Source of the DNA: Sinohyriopsis cumingii
Taxonomy: Eukaryota > Mollusca > Bivalvia > Unionida > Unionidae
Length of the DNA: 64,000 nt
Direction: 5' to 3'
Assembly (NCBI GenBank): GCA_028554795.2
Contig: CM068828.1
Coordinates: 18,426,436-18,490,435 of the forward strand
Shown here piece after piece: positions 17,195 to 28,025 of this stretch. Every line of letters starts with the position of its first letter. The first letter of the stretch is position 1. A program made the translations under genes and the position numbers. The notes under the pieces were generated by a model. The model was not told the DNA's origin, searched no databases, and saw only the letters and a list, made by a program, of their open reading frames with translations.

Positions 17195-17638
17195 TTACCG
17201 CGTTCGGGAAATTCCGCTTCCTGATATTAAACTTGAAATATTATTCCCTGGTTCACCTAATCCCTGATTTGCTAGTTCTGCTAGTTTTTTATTTGCAGCT
17301 TAATTTATTATTTTACTGATATCTGCGGGCATCACTTCAGTACTTGGTAATTTTACTGGTTGTCGTTTTTGTCGTATTAATCGTGCTAGTCTATCTTTGA
17401 TCGCCGAGAACGCCTTACCAGCAATATTGATAATTGCACCAGGAGCTTTTTCACGAACAACATCAATAGCTTTCATCGATAATTGTTTTGCAACAGGTGC
17501 TACTTTTGGAGCTATCCTTCTAAATAATCCCTGAACAACATCACCAAGTCCATCTCCGTAAGTTATTCTATATATAGGTAATCGTGAATTTACCACACTG
17601 ACCATCATTGGTCTGCGATGAAAACTGTGTATAATCAT
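17195..17638 (-). pseudogene. Small basic virion protein with one in-frame stop
   Basis: From the ATG at 17638 a 112-residue frame runs to a TAA at 17300-17302 and continues in the same frame for 34 more codons (LAELANQGLGEPGNN) to a stop at 17195. The central part, YGDGLGDVVQGLFRRIAPKVAP and FSAIKDRLARLIRQKRQP, is amphipathic and strongly basic, the pattern of Polinton-like small core or cement proteins (adenovirus pX/pVII-like). It sits directly upstream of the major capsid gene. Whether the TAA is the natural end or a lesion cannot be told; the continued frame favours a lesion. Confidence 0.5.
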
Positions 17639-17668
17639 TTTTTATTTTATTATTTATTTGTCTAACAA

Positions 17669-18481
17669 TTAGTCACTGTGATATTCATCAACGAGCTCAT
17701 CAATAAGTTCCCGGTAAACACCGATATCCATGATACCACCACGAAATAATCGCTGGCAAATATCAGCTGCTTCATTAATTATTTCTGGTGAGTTATTTCC
17801 AGCTCGTTTTCCTCCTATGAGAACTTCTAACCATTGTACGTCATTGAGAATATTGTCAGGACAAATAATATTACCTCCGAAACCACTACCAGTAGTAGGT
17901 ACATCAGGAGACTCTTTTGAAAGAGAACCAGGAATATTTAATTCTTCTTTTCTCGCAGCTACTTCCTTTCTAAATTTTATATAATCTGGATATTTTGCAT
18001 CAAATTTTATACCGTAAACATTAAAATATAGTGTTGGAATCCAATTGGTGGGTCCTACTTTGTCAAAATATTCTGGTTTTAGATATTGATACCTAAGACT
18101 ATAATTTGCACCAGCTTCAATTAATTTTTCTCGATGACTGAGAACTTTGAGAGCTTCATCAGTAAGAGTGCTCGGAATTTTACCTGAGGTTCTTTTTTGT
18201 TTAACTTGTTGTGAAGGTGGAGAAGATTCTTGTACTTCAACTTGTTGCAAAGGCGGAGGAAGTTGTTCCATTTGTTGTCTTTCTATTTGTTGCAGAGGTG
18301 GAGGAAATTGATAGGAAGGTTCCTGCTGGGAGGTTTGTGGTCTTTGTTGTTGCAACTCTAAATAAAATGTATTTATGTCGTCAATATATTCATCGTATAC
18401 TTTATCATTATCTCTAACTTGGGGTTTATTATAATACACGTGATATAACCATTTAAAATAAGTATCAGCATTTATGTTCAC
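17669..18481 (-). CDS. Gln/Pro-rich virion-associated protein, C-terminal part
   Basis: 270 residues counted from a GTG at 18481; the frame is open for some 60 bases further upstream without an ATG, and overlaps the end of the next gene, so it is probably the second half of a longer protein. Residues 45-95 are a Gln/Pro-rich repeat region (QQRPQTSQQEP, PPPLQQ three times). The C-terminal block with NDVQWLEVLIGGKRAGNN and LFRGGI resembles the end of a capsid-adjacent protein widespread in Polinton-like elements, in which a coiled-coil N-terminus and this end occur in one chain. That supports joining with the frame at 18493-18975. Exact function unknown. Confidence 0.5.
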   Translation of the reverse strand: MNINADTYFKWLYHVYYNKPQVRDNDKVYDEYIDDINTFYLELQQQRPQTSQQEPSYQFPPPLQQIERQQMEQLPPPLQQVEVQESSPPSQQVKQKRTSGKIPSTLTDEALKVLSHREKLIEAGANYSLRYQYLKPEYFDKVGPTNWIPTLYFNVYGIKFDAKYPDYIKFRKEVAARKEELNIPGSLSKESPDVPTTGSGFGGNIICPDNILNDVQWLEVLIGGKRAGNNSPEIINEAADICQRLFRGGIMDIGVYRELIDELVDEYHSD

Positions 18482-18492
18482 GTACTTAGGTT

Positions 18493-18975
18493 TTAAAATT
18501 TTTGATTTTTGAGAAAAACTATCAAAAGCGACATGAGAAAAATCATTTCAACATTTTTTTTTCTTACTTTAGGTTTAGGTGCAAGTTTTTCTTTCAAGTC
18601 GGCGACTTCAGTACGAATTTTACCAATACCTTCAAGTATTTCTTCATCAACAGGTGGAGGTTGAGCTGCAGCTATTTCAGTTGGAAGATCTCGTAAAATC
18701 CTTTTTGTTTTTTTAGCTCTTGCTGCTATTTTTTCAGTTTGTTCTGCTGTTTGTTTTGATACTGGAAGAAGATCTTCTTTGATGACAGTTGTAACTTTTT
18801 CAGTAGCTGCAGTGACGGGTTTAAATAACTTTTTAGTGTCTTCCTCGTACTCAACTTGTGCTTCCTGCTGCGCTCGGAAGTTTTCTCTAAATGAATCTCT
18901 AACAGGAAGAAATTTCTTAATTGCGTCTAATCGTTCTCGAGCTATTCTTGCAGTATAAGATTCCGGATGTACCAT
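18493..18975 (-). CDS. Coiled-coil virion-associated protein, N-terminal part
   Basis: 160 residues from the ATG at 18975. SYTARIARERLDAIKKF and RDSFRENFRAQQEAQVEYEEDTKKLF begin a long charged helix; VTAATEKVTTVIKEDLLP and QTAEQTEKIAARAKKTKRILRDLP continue it, then IRTEVADLKEKLAPKPKVRKK. The pattern matches the N-terminal coiled coil of a Polinton-like structural gene whose C-terminus corresponds to the next frame (17669-18481). The last 18 residues, after an A9 run, are hydrophobic and probably out of the original frame. It is the outermost gene of element B, 31 bp inside the terminal module. Confidence 0.55.
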   Translation of the reverse strand: MVHPESYTARIARERLDAIKKFLPVRDSFRENFRAQQEAQVEYEEDTKKLFKPVTAATEKVTTVIKEDLLPVSKQTAEQTEKIAARAKKTKRILRDLPTEIAAAQPPPVDEEILEGIGKIRTEVADLKEKLAPKPKVRKKNVEMIFLMSLLIVFLKNQKF

Positions 18976-19005
18976 TTTATTATAACAATAATTTTTTTAA
19001 TTAAT

Positions 19006-19244
19006 AGCAGCAGGGAAGGCGCGACCTCAAGTTGAGTCGATTTTTTGTAATATGATCGCTATCAACAGTGATATCATCGGATACAATTATAAAAACAATT
19101 TATTCAACCAATTCGAGGCTTCCTCGAGTTGGTTAATATTTTTGTTTCAAATATATTTGCTTAAGAATATAATATCAGTATAGAAGGGTTTATTTTCAGT
19201 TTTGGACGCTCCTACAAAAAGGTGGGTTCGCCTTCCCTGCTGCT
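19006..19244. repeat. Terminal module of element B, bounded by inverted AGCAGCAGGGAAGGCG
   Basis: 239 bp with perfect 16-bp inverted ends, 19006-19021 and 19229-19244. Inside, ACCAATTCGAGG and CCTCGAGTTGGT at about 19109-19135 form a 12-bp stem with a 3-base loop and one mismatch. No gene. The ten outer bases are shared with the module at 8168-8426, but the interiors do not align. It marks the boundary between virus-like genes and host DNA. No flanking target duplication is evident around the module itself. Confidence 0.65.
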
Positions 19245-19648
19245 CAACAATGTTGCAAACAATTGCCAGATGGTATATGTTGTCACCAATAAGGGACAAT
19301 AAATTCCAAATTTGTGACAATGGCAAAGTCCATCACACTGCCTGAATAGAACAAAAATTTACACATTATTTTCCATACTTTTAAGAAGAATTTTTTTTTT
19401 TATTTATGAGAAAAATACATCTCAATGAAATTACAGGAACCATGTCACAATTGTCTTATATTTAGAATTTGTATTCAATTTCTGCCCCAAAATCATAATA
19501 CACTTTGTGCATGTTATTTTTTGTACTTTTATGAAGAAAATATATATTATTTTGCACGAGAAAAATACATGGATATTAAATTTCTGGAGCCATGCCATGA
19601 TCATGTTATGTCCAAACTCATGTTATAAAGGAGCATGCTAAATCGGGG

Positions 19649-19716
<68 letters not shown>

Positions 19717-21244
19717 TTTGGAAATATAATTATCTTGACATAAAATAAAATAAAATAATTCAGCTGAAAAGAAACTCACAACCACCCCACCCACCCTTAG
19801 ATTAAATGAGCAGTACCTAATAGCAGATGAATTTGCTTTGTTTAGGTTTATTGTTGTATATGTTTAAACCCGAATAAGGTAACTAAAGTGGGATGATTAA
19901 GCTTACACTATAACTGATATTGTGCTGACATTAGAGAGACTTAATACAAAATCGGTAGTATTGATACATAAGCTTTCAGTTTTCCAGCTAACAACTGTGT
20001 ACAGTATTTATCAGAGAGGGCCAGTAAATATAAAGCAAACTTATTCAACAACAAAAACATATTTAATGGACTTGAGAAATTACATAAAGTTCCAACAGAA
20101 AACAAGAACACTTATGAAAACTGAAAATGATGATTCACAGTCTTACAAAGTACATATGTTTAGCACATTCCCGTATGATATCTGAAGTTGTTCCGAAAGT
20201 TTGATTTGGCCTGAATATGTTTTCAAACATTCCATTTGGCACAAGTGACATGTGTCAAAAATATGATTGCTGGATTATACAATTATATTTGTAATATTCA
20301 GAGCTGTGATTTGATGCTAGTTGAAAATATATGTTTAGAACAGTAAGAATCCCTTGAAAATGTCCATATAGTGTAGAAGGAACCATTGAACAAATTTAAA
20401 TAGCTGGGAGTTCTAACCCAAGAATGAAGGTGTAAGAATCAAGGACTTTCACTGATGAGAGCTGAAGACATAATTATGAGCCCATTAACCACAACCACAA
20501 TCTTTGTTATGACAAGAAATAAAATTCACTTCATCCCATGGAAGAAACAATTTCAATTAAATCTTTTAAATGGACCACATTAAAATACTTCATATCAGCA
20601 AATTAATGTACTTACCAGTTATATAATGACATGCATCTGGCCTGGTTAAAGAGTTAAATATAATGCAGGTTTTTGTTGTTGACGTAATCAAACTTTCTGA
20701 CAGTTATTTTGAAGACTGGATAAAAATGAAACAGAAGACTTGGTACTTTGTACTTTGCTCTATCAGCACATCAATAAAAAAGCAAGACTACCACTAACAG
20801 CAGATGATTCTGAGCAACATTTGGCTAAGCTGGGTGATACAGACCTTAAATTTTAAAGCTAGCAACTCCCAAAGTATAGGGTTATCCATAAGGTACAAGA
20901 AACAAGTTTTGATAAAAACAAATGGATCTAAGAGAACTGGAGTTCTGGTCCTGAATGAAAATGAAAGGTAAATCTTTGCTAGTAACAGTGACTGTTTACT
21001 AGCATACATGATCATCCATAAACCAAAATGGATGCTTCCAATGTAAACTATAATTAGCTGAAGCTTTCATTGGCAGGGTAGAACTTGACTCACTGATTTG
21101 TTTAAATGTTTTAAGCAAGGAGATATCTTGAAAAAATGAACCACAACAGTAGAAAAAAAATGTAAAATATGGATAGATGGATGGACTGGGTGAAAACCCC
21201 ATTTCCCATGAGTGTGTGTGTATGTGCCATATTTACTGTTTGTT
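19245..21244. other. Host non-coding DNA
   Basis: A+T-rich with no convincing coding region. A (TA)n array lies at 19652-19711. Two similar 120-bp stretches around 19300-19480 and 19480-19610 (ATTTTCTGTACTTTTATGAAG-like phrases, GAGAAAAATACAT) look like a diverged direct duplication. Confidence 0.5.
19652..19711. repeat. (TA)n microsatellite
   Basis: About 30 uninterrupted TA units. Confidence 0.95.
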
Positions 21245-22350
21245 TTCAGACAGTTTGTTTTCAGACATCATACTTTTGGGAGAAAAACAATATTTAAATG
21301 CACTGTAACTTTCAAATGGTGTGTAAAAATAATATTTTTCCCAGAATTTATATTTTTGGACACAATCTAAGATGATCCATCAAATTTATCATCAGTACTA
21401 ACAATATTAGGTTTCATGATGATAGCAATGAAGTATATAAACTTAAATAACTTTTTATAGTGGTAGGTATTGTATTATTAACTTAAATAACTTGTTATAG
21501 TGGTAGGTATCGTATTATTAACTTAAATAACTTGTTATAGTGATAGGTATCGTATTATTAACTTAAATAACTTTTTATAGTGGTAGGTATCATATTATTA
21601 ATTTATCATGCAATTTTTCTATGGGTGGATGGTTATCAAAACATACAGTATTGGATAATTATTTATCATTCTTTTCTTTTTTAATAGCTTCATTCAGTTA
21701 ACCAAATTATGATTGGTTGTCAGTGTAGATGTTATTACACATGAAACCACTTCAAGTGTGACATTTATGGCTTTATTCAGAAACCAGAAACCCTGCATTT
21801 TCTCATTAAATAATGTATCAAAGTGTATTGTATAGATTCGTAAATTAATTGCATCATCCAACAAAACAAACCCCATTATTACTGGGGCATTAAGTATCAT
21901 AGATATTGTTCTACAGGTAATAAGCCTCTTTACAGCTGACAAGCAGAGGCTAAAAATTTCCATTACATCGAGTCAGCTTTTCACAAAACCAGGTTGCTGC
22001 CTTTTATTTTCAAACACAAATTTCATAGAAATTCTGCAAGTTATATTATTATTATAACAATTATCATTCAGTCACCTTGAAATCTCCAAAGAATCTAAAT
22101 CAGCCTAGTTTTAAACTTACCTTTACATAACCTAAATCTGAAATAGTGCTAGAAAAAATACATGCATTTACTTCATTGCAGCACATCTTTATATGAGCTA
22201 ACAGTAACCCTGTTATAGCGGGGGCCGGGGGGGGGGGGTCAAATTTATCTTACTATTTTTTTTAGACACCAAATTAAGGAATTTGATGTGTTTGGATGAG
22301 CAAAAATGTAATTATTTTTTGCTGTCCAAAATCTGACAGTAAATAAGGTA
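21245..22350. repeat. Diverged duplicated segment, copy 1
   Basis: Phrases such as TTGTTCTACAGGTAATAA, GAAACCACTTCAAG and AACAAAACAAACCCCATTAT recur in the same order at 23270-24590 with many substitutions and indels. Copy 1 contains a 40-bp tandem repeat that copy 2 lacks, and a G-run (about 22222-22239). No open frame is shared, so it looks like duplicated non-coding DNA or an unnamed transposon. Confidence 0.65.
21441..21600 (+). repeat. 40-bp tandem repeat, four copies
   Basis: Four head-to-tail 40-bp units beginning ACTTAAATAACTT and ending GTATTATTA, at 21441, 21481, 21521 and 21561, with one to three differences between them. Confidence 0.95.
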
Positions 22351-22976
22351 TGCATGCTTATTTGAGACAGGCATTAACACAACAAGATTCATAGTTTGAC
22401 AGTATAAATCTAATGACAACCTCTTCTCCTCTTGACCTCCAAGATGGCCTCCCAAACTCTTTCTCGCTGATACCCCATCTCATTGATCAATCTGTTGGCA
22501 ATTGCATTCTCATTTGTATTTTGGAAGTATCTCAGCTGACCTACAAAGATGACAATATGATCTCCACTTTACTAGACAATCATCTGTATATTATTTGTAT
22601 GTGAAATAAAATTAAAAAACCTGCATCCAAAATGTTTGCTCAAATAGGAGAATCTAATCGTGTCATTTGCACATGATCATTGTTATCATAGTTCTGTATT
22701 ACTGTGCAAAATTAAGTTCAAGCACATACCCACAGTACACACATTTTCATCCAACATGATGCATATAGAAAAGAGAAATTACTCTTATACAATGTTATGT
22801 ATAAACATGCAAAAAATCATGCAAAATTAAGTAACATAGAAATGGACATCCCTAGATATAAAAAAGTCCCTGTAATGGACCAATGCTCTACTGACTGACA
22901 AGAATTTCCAAGATTTTTTGATCAGCAATAAAACCCTCTCTGATATTCTTGAGTGATAATATTTGCAATATTGGAT

Positions 22977-23075
22977 ACCATGGTGGCCATACTGGATTTC
23001 AAATCAGCATTTTCACTTAGGATCAACTAGACATCATAAGATGTCTTCTTGTGAAAATCCGATGTCCATATGACC
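22977..23075 (+). repeat. Dispersed repeat ending CATAAGATGTCTTCTTGTG, copy 1
   Basis: A unit of roughly 100 bp with GTGGCCATACTGGA, ATCAGCATTTTCACTTAG, CATCATAAGATGTCTTC and TGTGAAAATCC. Two more copies lie at 26700-26790 and 26827-26945. No coding content. Confidence 0.75.
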
Positions 23076-23160
23076 TTTCATTTATAAGTCTTAGCAACAG
23101 CACTTATTTTCAAGATGGCTGCCCATACTGAATGTTAGATTGGCACCATATGTATGCATG

Positions 23161-23187
23161 TGTGTGTGTGTGTATGCATGTATGGAC

Positions 23188-23218
<31 letters not shown>

Positions 23219-23222
23219 TGTA
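23161..23222. repeat. (GT)n and (GTAT)n microsatellite
   Basis: A short GT run followed by GTAT units interrupted by GCATG and GGACATA. Confidence 0.9.
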
Positions 23223-23269
23223 TTACCAAAGCAACATAAATTATATGGTGCAAACTAATGTATTTACGA

Positions 23270-24590
23270 TTTGATTTCAGACACAGTATCTTTTGGGCAA
23301 ATATAATATTTAAATGCCTTGTAATTTTTGGACATTGCTCCACCATAATTTTTTTCTACAACTTATGTTTTTGGACACAATCTATGAAGATCTGCTGTGT
23401 TGTTTTAAAGTAAAAGTCACAGCGTGTTTGTCAGTAGACATTGCTACACTCGAAACCACTTCAAGCAGGTGTGACAGTTAGAAACCATGACCCCTACTTT
23501 ATATCATTAAACAATACATCAGTGAGTTGATATGGATTAGTAAATTCATTGGCATCATACAATAAAACAAACCCATTATTCCTGATGCATTATATACCAT
23601 GGTTTAAACATAGTTATTGTTCTACAGGTAATAAACCTCTTTGTAGATGATACATATTGATTGTCGCTGCTGCGTGTTTGGTTCATCGTGTGCTCTTTTA
23701 ACGAAATCCAGATGGTTGCCTTATATTTCCAAACATAACTGTCAAAGAAATCCCACAGGTTATATTATTAATATTTATCACCTAGACACAGTGAAATCTC
23801 CAACAAGCATCAAAACAATCTTTGAGCAATCACTTGTTTTGAATCAGCAAGCTGAACTCATTTTTAAACTACCCTTGACAAGGTGGGAAAATTTAAAAAA
23901 AAGAAGAGAACCACAACAAATTGATCACTTTTTTTATAAAAATATCAACATATTAATCAAGCTGACTTGTATATTGCAACTTGCTTGTTATTTTTACTCT
24001 TCCTAGGCATGCATACAACACAAATACCATATGAAGCCTCTAAGACTAGCCATCATACATGCATTTCTACTCTCAATACTAAAATCTTTCTGTCATAAAT
24101 ATCTTTAAAATCATAATACCTAAATCTTTTTATTTAGTTTGTATTAATATCTTAATTACTCAGAAATAAAGCTAACATGCATTTGTAAGATAGATTGTAA
24201 TGATCAGATTAGCAGAGGGTTAAACTGTGGATTGCAAGATTACTAATATGCTGGTTCTTTTGGAAAATATGCACACAATCTTGGCTCTAATACAATTATG
24301 GCTCTGTTTTCTGGTGGATGGACATGTATCAAATAGACAAAAATAGGGAAGTAATGCCTGTTTTTCATTCATTATCTTTTCCACCGTGTTAGACAAAATA
24401 CTTGTTTTACTTCATGGCAGCACGTCGTTATGTGAGCTGATGATAACATTATTACAGAAATGGAGGGGGCATACATTTATGTTTGTTTTCGGACACCAAA
24501 TTAAAGAATTTAATGTCTTGGATGAAGAAAAAAAAAGTAATTATTTATTGCCGTCCAAAAACAAGCCATAAATACGGTAAATGAAAAAGT
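23270..24590. repeat. Diverged duplicated segment, copy 2
   Basis: Direct-orientation relative of 21245-22350, offset by about 2.0-2.2 kb. It begins with a TTTCAGACACAGTATCTTTTG phrase, passes through TTGTTCTACAGGTAATAA near 23611 and ends with GACACCAAATTAAAGAATT near 24495. A 119-codon frame at 23647-24006 lies within it but has no counterpart in copy 1, so it is unlikely to be a gene. Confidence 0.65.
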
Positions 24591-25561
24591 TTTAAAAATG
24601 AAAAATGGAAGAATTGCACAAAAATATTAGATGAATCCTTTTAAATAAATATAAACATGAAGTACAAAAAATAAAATTAAACTTAAAATTTTGTAAAATG
24701 TGCCACAGAAAGAAAAGTTTATAGTAAAATGTATGTTTCTCCAAAAATACTTTTAATCATAGGATGAGAAAAAATAGTCACTGCATGAGGTAACAATCTT
24801 CACCAAGCAGATACTGGACATCTCATTAATATATGCAGATTAGGGCTGTTCCAATAAAAGGACCCAGAGAAGGCACTATTAAGGTAGAATGGTCACCCAT
24901 AGATGCAGTTTAGAATTTTGTATTGTTTTCATATGAACTCTTTGGGTAATCTGAGTACCCTGGCATATATTATTAAAGAAGTGCCTTCCCTGGGTGCCAT
25001 GTATGTTTAAATGGAACAACCCTTATTAATGAATCTAAGAACAAAAAAGTATAAGCTAATTTACTAACCTGGAGAAAAGTTCAATTGATATGGTTTGCAG
25101 AATTATAACATAGCTTAGCCAATCACAAACAAGATAACCTCATTAATATTCACAGATCTTGCTCATAATAAAACATATTGGATATCTTTATGATATAAGT
25201 AAACTATCAGAAATAGAAGTGCAAAATTATTAACAAAACCTGACATCAGATGCAAAATCACCCCATTAATATGGATAGCTTGTGTTAGTCATGGCACTTA
25301 TCTGTGATCTTGATTATATAAGAAAATTTCAAAATCAGATCAGGAATACAGAATACTATCTTAAAAATAGTAATAAATTGTCAGGCTTCTTCTTTGTCCC
25401 AAAATCAAAGCCGTCTGTTTGATGACTGATGATGGTGGACAACTTAGGCTATTCTGTGGAAGCAAAATTGAAACCAGACAGAAAGATTGAGGAAGACATC
25501 ATCATAATATGCTTGACCTTGCATAAAAAAAGTTGTAAACAAAACATTTTTCATCACTGAC
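24591..25561. other. Host non-coding DNA
   Basis: A+T-rich, no convincing exon seen. An inverted pair GAAGGCACTATT...AAGTGCCTTC-like (about 24865 and 24980) may mark a short repeat. Confidence 0.4.
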
Positions 25562-25820
25562 CTGTCAGTGTAGCTGGTTCTAAAACTGGTTCATTACATG
25601 TCTTGCTAATAGCACCAGAACTCATGGAGGTTGTGGTGGTCCCAGAGGTCATAGTGGTCACAGTGGTTATGGTAGTCCCAGAGGTTGTTGTGGTCACAGT
25701 GGTTGTGGTGGTCCCACATATTGTGGTGGTCACAGTAGTTGTGGTGGTCCCAGATGATGTGGTGGTCACAGATTTTGTGGTGGAATTACTGTTATTTCTC
25801 TGAGCATTCTGTGCTACAAG
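25562..25820 (-). CDS. Candidate exon coding a Thr-rich linker
   Basis: A 259-nt open stretch on the minus strand with a good acceptor (TATCTTCAG before CTTGTAGCAC) and donor (GACAG followed by GTCAGTG). It codes a low-complexity run of Thr with Ser, Gly and Val (SGTTTTTVTT repeated), built from a 36-bp-like repeat unit. Such linkers are often mucin-like or lie between domains. It lies downstream of the BIR exons on the same strand and could belong to that gene, but its phase does not follow directly from the BIR2 exon, so at least one exon would lie between. Low certainty. Confidence 0.35.
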
Positions 25821-26699
25821 CTGAAGATAGACAAAGGAAAATAAAAGCTGACCCTCATAGCAGGAACAGGTACCAAACAATGATATCCTAACTATTTTAA
25901 GGGGTCAAAATAACTTGAGCAAGTATTAAAAAAATGATTGCTTTTTATTCCATATGTATTCAGTACTTCATTTAAATAGGGGTCCTGAATTTGCTTATGT
26001 TAACTGAATTCAAATTTAAACAACTGACATGCAGATCAAGACAAATAATTACATAATATACTGGCAATTATTATTATGTAATTATACCACCAATCCTGGT
26101 CTGTTTGTTCCTCATCTAATGATAGATCTGCATCTACACATACAAATACATAAATAGGACAGATTTAAAAGGCAGTGATCAGAGGAATAAGACAGTCTAA
26201 CAACATTACCTGAAATGTCATAAATACAAAGATAACCAAAGTGAACAGAGGAAGGTAACACCATATGTCCTACTACTATTGATACATGACTGCTAACTGA
26301 CATTCTTATTTTGAGGTGAAGTTTGTACTAAGCAATCACTTTAAAAAGTTCAACAAAAGAACCTCAGAAGAGACTGATTCACTCCTGTCCAAAAAGAATT
26401 TCCAGAATTTCAAGGCTATTTCTTCTTTTTAACAATTATCTCTAATATTCATGAGTAACAAGCTTGTTAAGTAGGCTACTGTGGCAAGCATATTGAATCT
26501 ATGATCTGCACTACTGTCATTTAGGACAAACTATATACCAAACCATGTTGATATGACTGTCCATTCAGGAGAATTTGGGTCAAGATTTCAATGTGTTCAT
26601 ATTTGAAGGTAATAATATCATTCAGGATATCATTATTAGCCTTCTGATGAAATCCCAGAGTTAATTTAGTACCAATAGTAATCTTTTCAAGGTAACTGC

Positions 26700-26945
26700 T
26701 AAGGCGGCCATACTGATGTCATATCAGCATCGTTTTCACTTGGCACTAACTACACATCATAAGAAGTCTTCTTGTGAAAATCCAATGTTGACATGACTTT
26801 ACAACAAGGAGGAGTAGCAGTAATAATTTCAAGATGGCCACTTTCTCAGCCATATTGGACATCAGATCTGCACAATTTTTATTCAAGACTAACCAAACAC
26901 CATAAGATGTCTTCCTGTGAAAATCCCATTCTAATATAACCATCC
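26700..26945 (+). repeat. Dispersed repeat, copies 2 and 3 in tandem
   Basis: Two adjacent copies (26700-26790 and 26827-26945) of the unit seen at 22977. Shared phrases include CATAAGA[A/T]GTCTTC, TGTGAAAATCC and AAGATGGCCA. They are separated by 36 bp. The surrounding stretch 25821-27808 shows no other feature. Confidence 0.75.
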
Positions 26946-27808
26946 ATTCAGAAGATAAGTATCAGTGAAGGTGGTTAGGAGTAATCTGTAGAACAAACAA
27001 ATTAGTCCCTGATCTGCTCCTGCATTATGTGAAGGCAAATCAGGGTCTAACACTAACAGTCATCAAACATTTTATATTTATACTTGAACCAACTAGAAGA
27101 AACATTGAACATTTTCATAGCTATATACATTGTTTAAAAAATGACATTCATTGCCATCTTAAAGTTTGATCACCTTTTGTGACTTTGGCCACAGGTTGTG
27201 CCAACAGAGACAAGGGTAATGAGAACATGTAGGTGTAATTTTCAATCTTTTTTAATGTAAAAGTTCAAACTGAGTCAAGATTAAGAGAAAAAACAAGATT
27301 GCAGGAGCCCTGCGAGACAAGTGCTCAATATGCAAAACTACACTGCTCATCAGTTGCTTTGAGCCAGCATGCTGACTGGAATTCTTCCCAAGTTTTAAGT
27401 TTGAAATATTTTTATGATTGGGATCTAACTGTGACTTTGGATACAAATGTTTAGAGTTTCATTAAGCTAATGATTATGAAAACACTGAAGACTTTAAATT
27501 AAGATGAATCATGTATTTCAACTTTGATTTTAGCTGGAGTAACTTAGTTATACTGTCTCTAATAGCAGGAGAGGCTGAATCCATTTTGGCATAAGATATT
27601 TAACTTTATATATTATCTACAGTTACTGATTTCTCTCTCAATCTCTCCCTCTGTCCCTCCCCAATACAACGTCAAAGAATGACCAGAAGCAGTCATGCTG
27701 CTGTTTCTTTACTAAATTGACCACCTGATGAGCATTCAGTGATGGACTGAGGGCTGTTACTTTTATGTCACTTTCTATCACAAAGAAGGCAGTTATTCTA
27801 TAATATAC

Positions 27809-28025
27809 CTGCATAGTAAAACCCTGCCTCCGCCATCTGCTGTGGGGTCTGATCTAGGCGGGCTGGCCAGCCTGTGTAAGAATTAACTCTAGATGACAAT
27901 GGCGTATACTCAGGGTGCCTTGGCCGCTCTGAGATTGTATGAGGTGCGGGATCCACTCCAGGATCCTCTACTTGTCCACGGGGTTCTACCAGACCAAAGA
28001 CATCTTGACTTTTCCACTGTGTGTT
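27809..28025 (-). CDS. Exon with the first half of a second BIR domain
   Basis: A 217-nt open stretch. Acceptor: ...CCTCCAGAG before AACACACAG; donor: TATGCAG followed by GTATATT. It codes a linker and then HPEYTPLSSRVNSYTGWP, LDQTPQQMAEAGFYYAG, the start of a BIR domain (Arg, WP and LAxAGFYY positions) of the inhibitor-of-apoptosis type. The zinc-binding half would be on the next exon, which I could not find before the Thr-rich candidate exon at 25820. It is on the same strand and downstream of the BIR1-containing exon (29345-33127), whose donor leaves phase 0 as needed. Probably one host IAP-like gene. Confidence 0.65.

Larger units (their letters stand above)
8427..19244 (-). mobile_element. 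Element B: diverged inverted relative of element A, truncated
   Basis: On the opposite strand this region repeats the A gene order (virion protein, HNH gene, zinc protein, polymerase-helicase) with clearly diverged proteins, then adds the capsid genes that A lacks in this window. The polymerase-helicase is cut at 8427, exactly where the terminal module of A begins. Integrase, PLA2 and ATPase of B are absent here. Many frames carry frameshifts or in-frame stops, so B is older or under no selection. The outer end is placed at 19244, the edge of a module with the same AGCAGCAGGG terminus. No target-site duplication can be checked because the other end is not in the window. Confidence 0.75.
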
